From the NCBI RefSeq assembly GCF_017313275.1, contig NZ_JAFLNM010000003.1, forward strand, positions 155,163 through 219,162: 64,000 nt of DNA, written 5' to 3'. The notes below the pieces were generated by a model. The model was not told where the DNA came from. It searched no databases and saw only the letters and a list, made by a program, of their open reading frames with translations. The DNA comes from Flagellimonas profundi (GTDB lineage Bacteria; Bacteroidota; Bacteroidia; Flavobacteriales; Flavobacteriaceae). A program made the position numbers and the translations under genes. This document shows positions 62,026 to 64,000 of this stretch, one piece after another. The first letter of the stretch is position 1. The number at the start of each line of letters is the position of its first letter.

Positions 62026-62762
62026 TCCTCATTCAAGGTTGCCAGATACTCTTTGCTTTGGGTGACTAAAAAATCGATCAATTGGAATTCGTTTTCTTTT
62101 TTAAGCAAGGTCTGCGAAGGTATTTTATCATCACAATACAGAAGAAATGCGTCTATTTTGTCCTGTGGCAGTCTAAGGTCGACCACAAAGAACTCGTCAT
62201 CGTAAACATGTCTAAGAACCTCACTTACCTTAAGCGGTGCCCTTTGCTGCCCGTTGACCTCTTGCGATTTGAACAGAGCCTTGAATATGTTGACAAAGTT
62301 GATTCCGTCCTTCATCCCACGGGTAATCCTGGAATTGGCGATATTCTCGACCTCCGTACCCCGATCTATCTCATAATTGAATTCCTTGAAATCCTCGTTC
62401 TTTACCTGCAGAAACCTCTCTTGGTTTTCCGGGGTCACCACCACTTCGTCCAGTTCCTGTACTTTTTCATCCACTTCCACCACCAAGCGGTTGTTCGCTA
62501 AAATTTCGGGCGTAATGGTGACCACCTCCAATTGATAGTTTACCGCGGTAAACACCAACTGATCCCCATCCTTTACGCGAATCATAAATTCTCCGTTTTC
62601 GTCGGTTATGGTAGCTATTCCGCTGGTAGAATTGATAACGTTCTCGTTAGGTACGTTCGAACTCCGGTAAAGCACCTTTCCCCTGAGCATTTGACGGGTA
62701 TCCTGTGCCATGGACCAGCCCGACACAAGCAAAGAGAACACTATCAAAAATATATTTTTCAT
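62022..62762 (-). CDS. Exported carboxypeptidase-regulatory-domain protein B
   Basis: A 246-residue protein. The ATG at 62762 gives a signal (MKNIFLIVFSLLVSGWSMAQ); an earlier frame from 62879 adds no signal. The domain QMLRGKVLYRSSNVPNENV ... TITDENGEFMIRVKDGDQL ... VFTAVNY is the same CarboxypepD_reg sandwich as in the next gene, and both end with a similar helix (LRLPQDKIDAFLLYCDDK). The two are tandem paralogues, translationally coupled by ATGA. The function is unknown; a role in surface binding or assembly of a partner is possible. Confidence 0.8.
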   Translation of the reverse strand: MKNIFLIVFSLLVSGWSMAQDTRQMLRGKVLYRSSNVPNENVINSTSGIATITDENGEFMIRVKDGDQLVFTAVNYQLEVVTITPEILANNRLVVEVDEKVQELDEVVVTPENQERFLQVKNEDFKEFNYEIDRGTEVENIANSRITRGMKDGINFVNIFKALFKSQEVNGQQRAPLKVSEVLRHVYDDEFFVVDLRLPQDKIDAFLLYCDDKIPSQTLLKKENEFQLIDFLVTQSKEYLATLNEE

Positions 62763-62917
62763 TTCAATGTATTTAGCACAAGTTAAAGAAAACCCTTGGA
62801 GGCGATAAAAAAAATTAAGGCGTTCTAAACTTTTGTTAATTCTGTACCCTACAAATATACCAAAGGGAATTCCATTCACCCTCTAATTACGTGTTTTGAC
62901 GGTATTTATTAAAAATA

Positions 62918-62952
62918 TTGAAACATAAGTTTAGTTTTGTTTTTTACGTTTG
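62918..62952 (+). promoter_or_regulatory. Possible promoter for the large surface protein
   Basis: TTG at 62918-62920, a long 24-nt spacer and TACGTTTG at 62945-62952, which fits TAnnTTTG, lie 24 nt before the GTG start. The 213-nt gap from 62763 separates two divergent genes; no other clear site was seen. Confidence 0.4.
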
Positions 62953-62975
62953 GAAATCCTCAAATAACAAACACT

Positions 62976-64000
62976 GTGAAAACTTCAATTCTCTCCTTGA
63001 TCATCTGCCTACTCTTGATCAACACCCTCAGCGGACAGGTAAAAATAGGGAACAACCCGCAAAACCTGGACCCCGCCTCCGTACTCGAACTGGAAAGCAC
63101 TACCCGCGTATTGGTGATCACCAGGGTTACCGATGCCCAAATGAGCCTGATCGACCCATTGCCCGGTGCCATGGTGTACAATACCGACCAAGAGTGTCTG
63201 CACTATTATAACGGAACGGTATGGGTAAACATCTGCGACGAGCTGGACAATTCGTTTACCGTAAGTACCAGGGCCGATTATTTAAGACTACTGAATCCAC
63301 AAGCTAGGGACAGCACAGTGGTGATTACCCCAACGACCAATCCGGATGGAAGCGTTAATTACAATTTTGAGGTAGGACAGATCACCGGAGCCAATATCGT
63401 GACACAATCCATTAATGGGGATTCTAAAATACAGCCCACATCCATTACCACGGGATTACTGGCACCAAAATCCGTGACCATTGGCAAATTTGCCGATGCT
63501 ACAAGCGGACAGGCTGGAGATATTTTTCAATGGAACGGTACCCAATGGACCTTGGTCAACGAATCTGTATTGGGGATTACGGAAAAGGACAGCATTATCG
63601 GGAATGAAGTTTTTGATGCCACCGATGCCACTTTGGTCCGATCGGGAAATGGAGAAGACATTCCGTATACCTTGGATGTTTCCGAAGGAGGAATTACAGC
63701 TTTTGAGATTGCCACAGGTGCGGTAACTACCGATGAAATATTCAATGGCACCATTTTAACAGAAGACATTGCGGATGCTGCCATCACCGATACCAAACTT
63801 GACAAGACGAACATCCCCTTGAGCGGTTTCGGGGCCGCGGAAGTACCTTTGGATTTAGGCAATCAAAACCTAATTAATGTTGCTGACCCAACAAATCCGT
63901 TAGATGCGGTAAACCTTCAATATTTGGAAGGAGCGGTTACGACTTTGGAGACCGTGACAACCCTGACCGACGGGAACGACGGAACATTCACCTATTCGTC
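62976..64000 (+). CDS. Large secreted repetitive (tail-fibre/adhesin-like) protein, N-terminal part
   Basis: The frame is open to the right edge. It starts with GTG at 62976 and a signal peptide (M)KTSILSLIICLLLINTLSGQ. The first domain, NNPQNLDPASVLELESTTRV ... PLPGAMVYNTDQECLHYYNG, resembles the head segment that opens many flavobacterial surface proteins. The rest is low in charge and rich in Thr/Asn/Asp/Gly with repeated short turns (ITTGLLAPKSV, ADAAITDTKLDK, NVADPTNPLDAVN). A coiled or beta-solenoid fibre is likely, as in collagen-like or tail-fibre-type proteins. The full length and C-terminal sorting signal lie outside the window. Confidence 0.75.
   Translation, partial: MKTSILSLIICLLLINTLSGQVKIGNNPQNLDPASVLELESTTRVLVITRVTDAQMSLIDPLPGAMVYNTDQECLHYYNGTVWVNICDELDNSFTVSTRADYLRLLNPQARDSTVVITPTTNPDGSVNYNFEVGQITGANIVTQSINGDSKIQPTSITTGLLAPKSVTIGKFADATSGQAGDIFQWNGTQWTLVNESVLGITEKDSIIGNEVFDATDATLVRSGNGEDIPYTLDVSEGGITAFEIATGAVTTDEIFNGTILTEDIADAAITDTKLDKTNIPLSGFGAAEVPLDLGNQNLINVADPTNPLDAVNLQYLEGAVTTLETVTTLTDGNDGTFTYS

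Noticed and set aside
1..64000. CRISPR arrays, tRNA or rRNA genes, insertion sequences, integrases
   Set aside because: No regularly spaced repeats, no cloverleaf with T-loop pattern in the short gaps, and no transposase or integrase motif were seen. A tRNAscan or Infernal run would settle small RNA genes.

Overview
The window is a gene-dense, AT-leaning stretch of a Bacteroidetes chromosome, most likely from a marine Flavobacteriaceae close to Muricauda/Allomuricauda. The evidence is promoter boxes of the Bacteroidetes type (TTG, about 20 nt, TAnnTTTG), lack of clear Shine-Dalgarno sites, many flavobacterial-type lipoproteins and ECF sigma factors, a Gram-negative envelope gene (lpxK), and the gene orders PASTA/ddl/coaD and rsfS-ftsH-LUD-cdsA-psd. 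No phage, IS element, CRISPR array, rRNA or tRNA was seen, and no gap between genes exceeds about 220 bases.

Layout. 1-4582: 3' part of a tryptophan operon (trpC end, trpF, trpB, trpA) followed by a secreted M20 hydrolase. 4604-10981: mainly minus-strand housekeeping (small lipoprotein, uracil-DNA-glycosylase-like protein, ppc, yaaA, rluD, PASTA protein). 11060-16792: ddl, coaD, a PAS histidine kinase with an overlapping response regulator, and an M14 peptidase lipoprotein. 16785-23991: Nudix, pyrE, SRPBCC, birA, then rsfS-ftsH-LUD-cdsA-psd-acyl-CoA-binding protein, which couples proteostasis to phospholipid synthesis. 23988-31333: fatty-acid hydroxylase, a nucleotidyltransferase/GHMP kinase/GH109-like trio that could be a sugar release and activation module, and valS. 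31479-45192: DUF1573 protein, aspartyl protease, aminotransferase-murB, two ECF sigma loci, lipA, gapdh with a TPR hybrid kinase, lpxK, Nif3 and a coiled-coil protein with a cysteine-less zinc ribbon. 45305-56570: kynurenine monooxygenase and kynureninase flanking a photoreactivation cassette (DUF2256, DASH cryptochrome, FeS photolyase), ClpP, and an ECF sigma/62-aa protein/MscS group. 56637-64000: O-methyltransferase, PAP2 phosphatase, TatA, M1 peptidase, a helical-anchored DUF6702-like protein, two carboxypeptidase-regulatory-domain proteins, and the first 1 kb of a large repetitive secreted protein.

Most of the window is ordinary core genome. The most notable items are a short dispersed repeat that sits in frame inside two genes (trpF and the UDG-like gene, same orientation and same reading frame) with a third copy between genes; a 45-residue DUF2256 gene with a TTG start abutting the cryptochrome gene; loss of all four zinc-ribbon cysteines in the 44413-45192 protein; a sigma factor whose stop codon directly abuts a 62-aa gene of unknown function; and a possibly leaderless pyrE whose promoter box overlaps the start codon of the divergent Nudix gene. 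No strongly supported new multi-gene system was found; the kinase/nucleotidyltransferase/GH109 trio and the sigma/62-aa/MscS group are the best candidates for untested biology.
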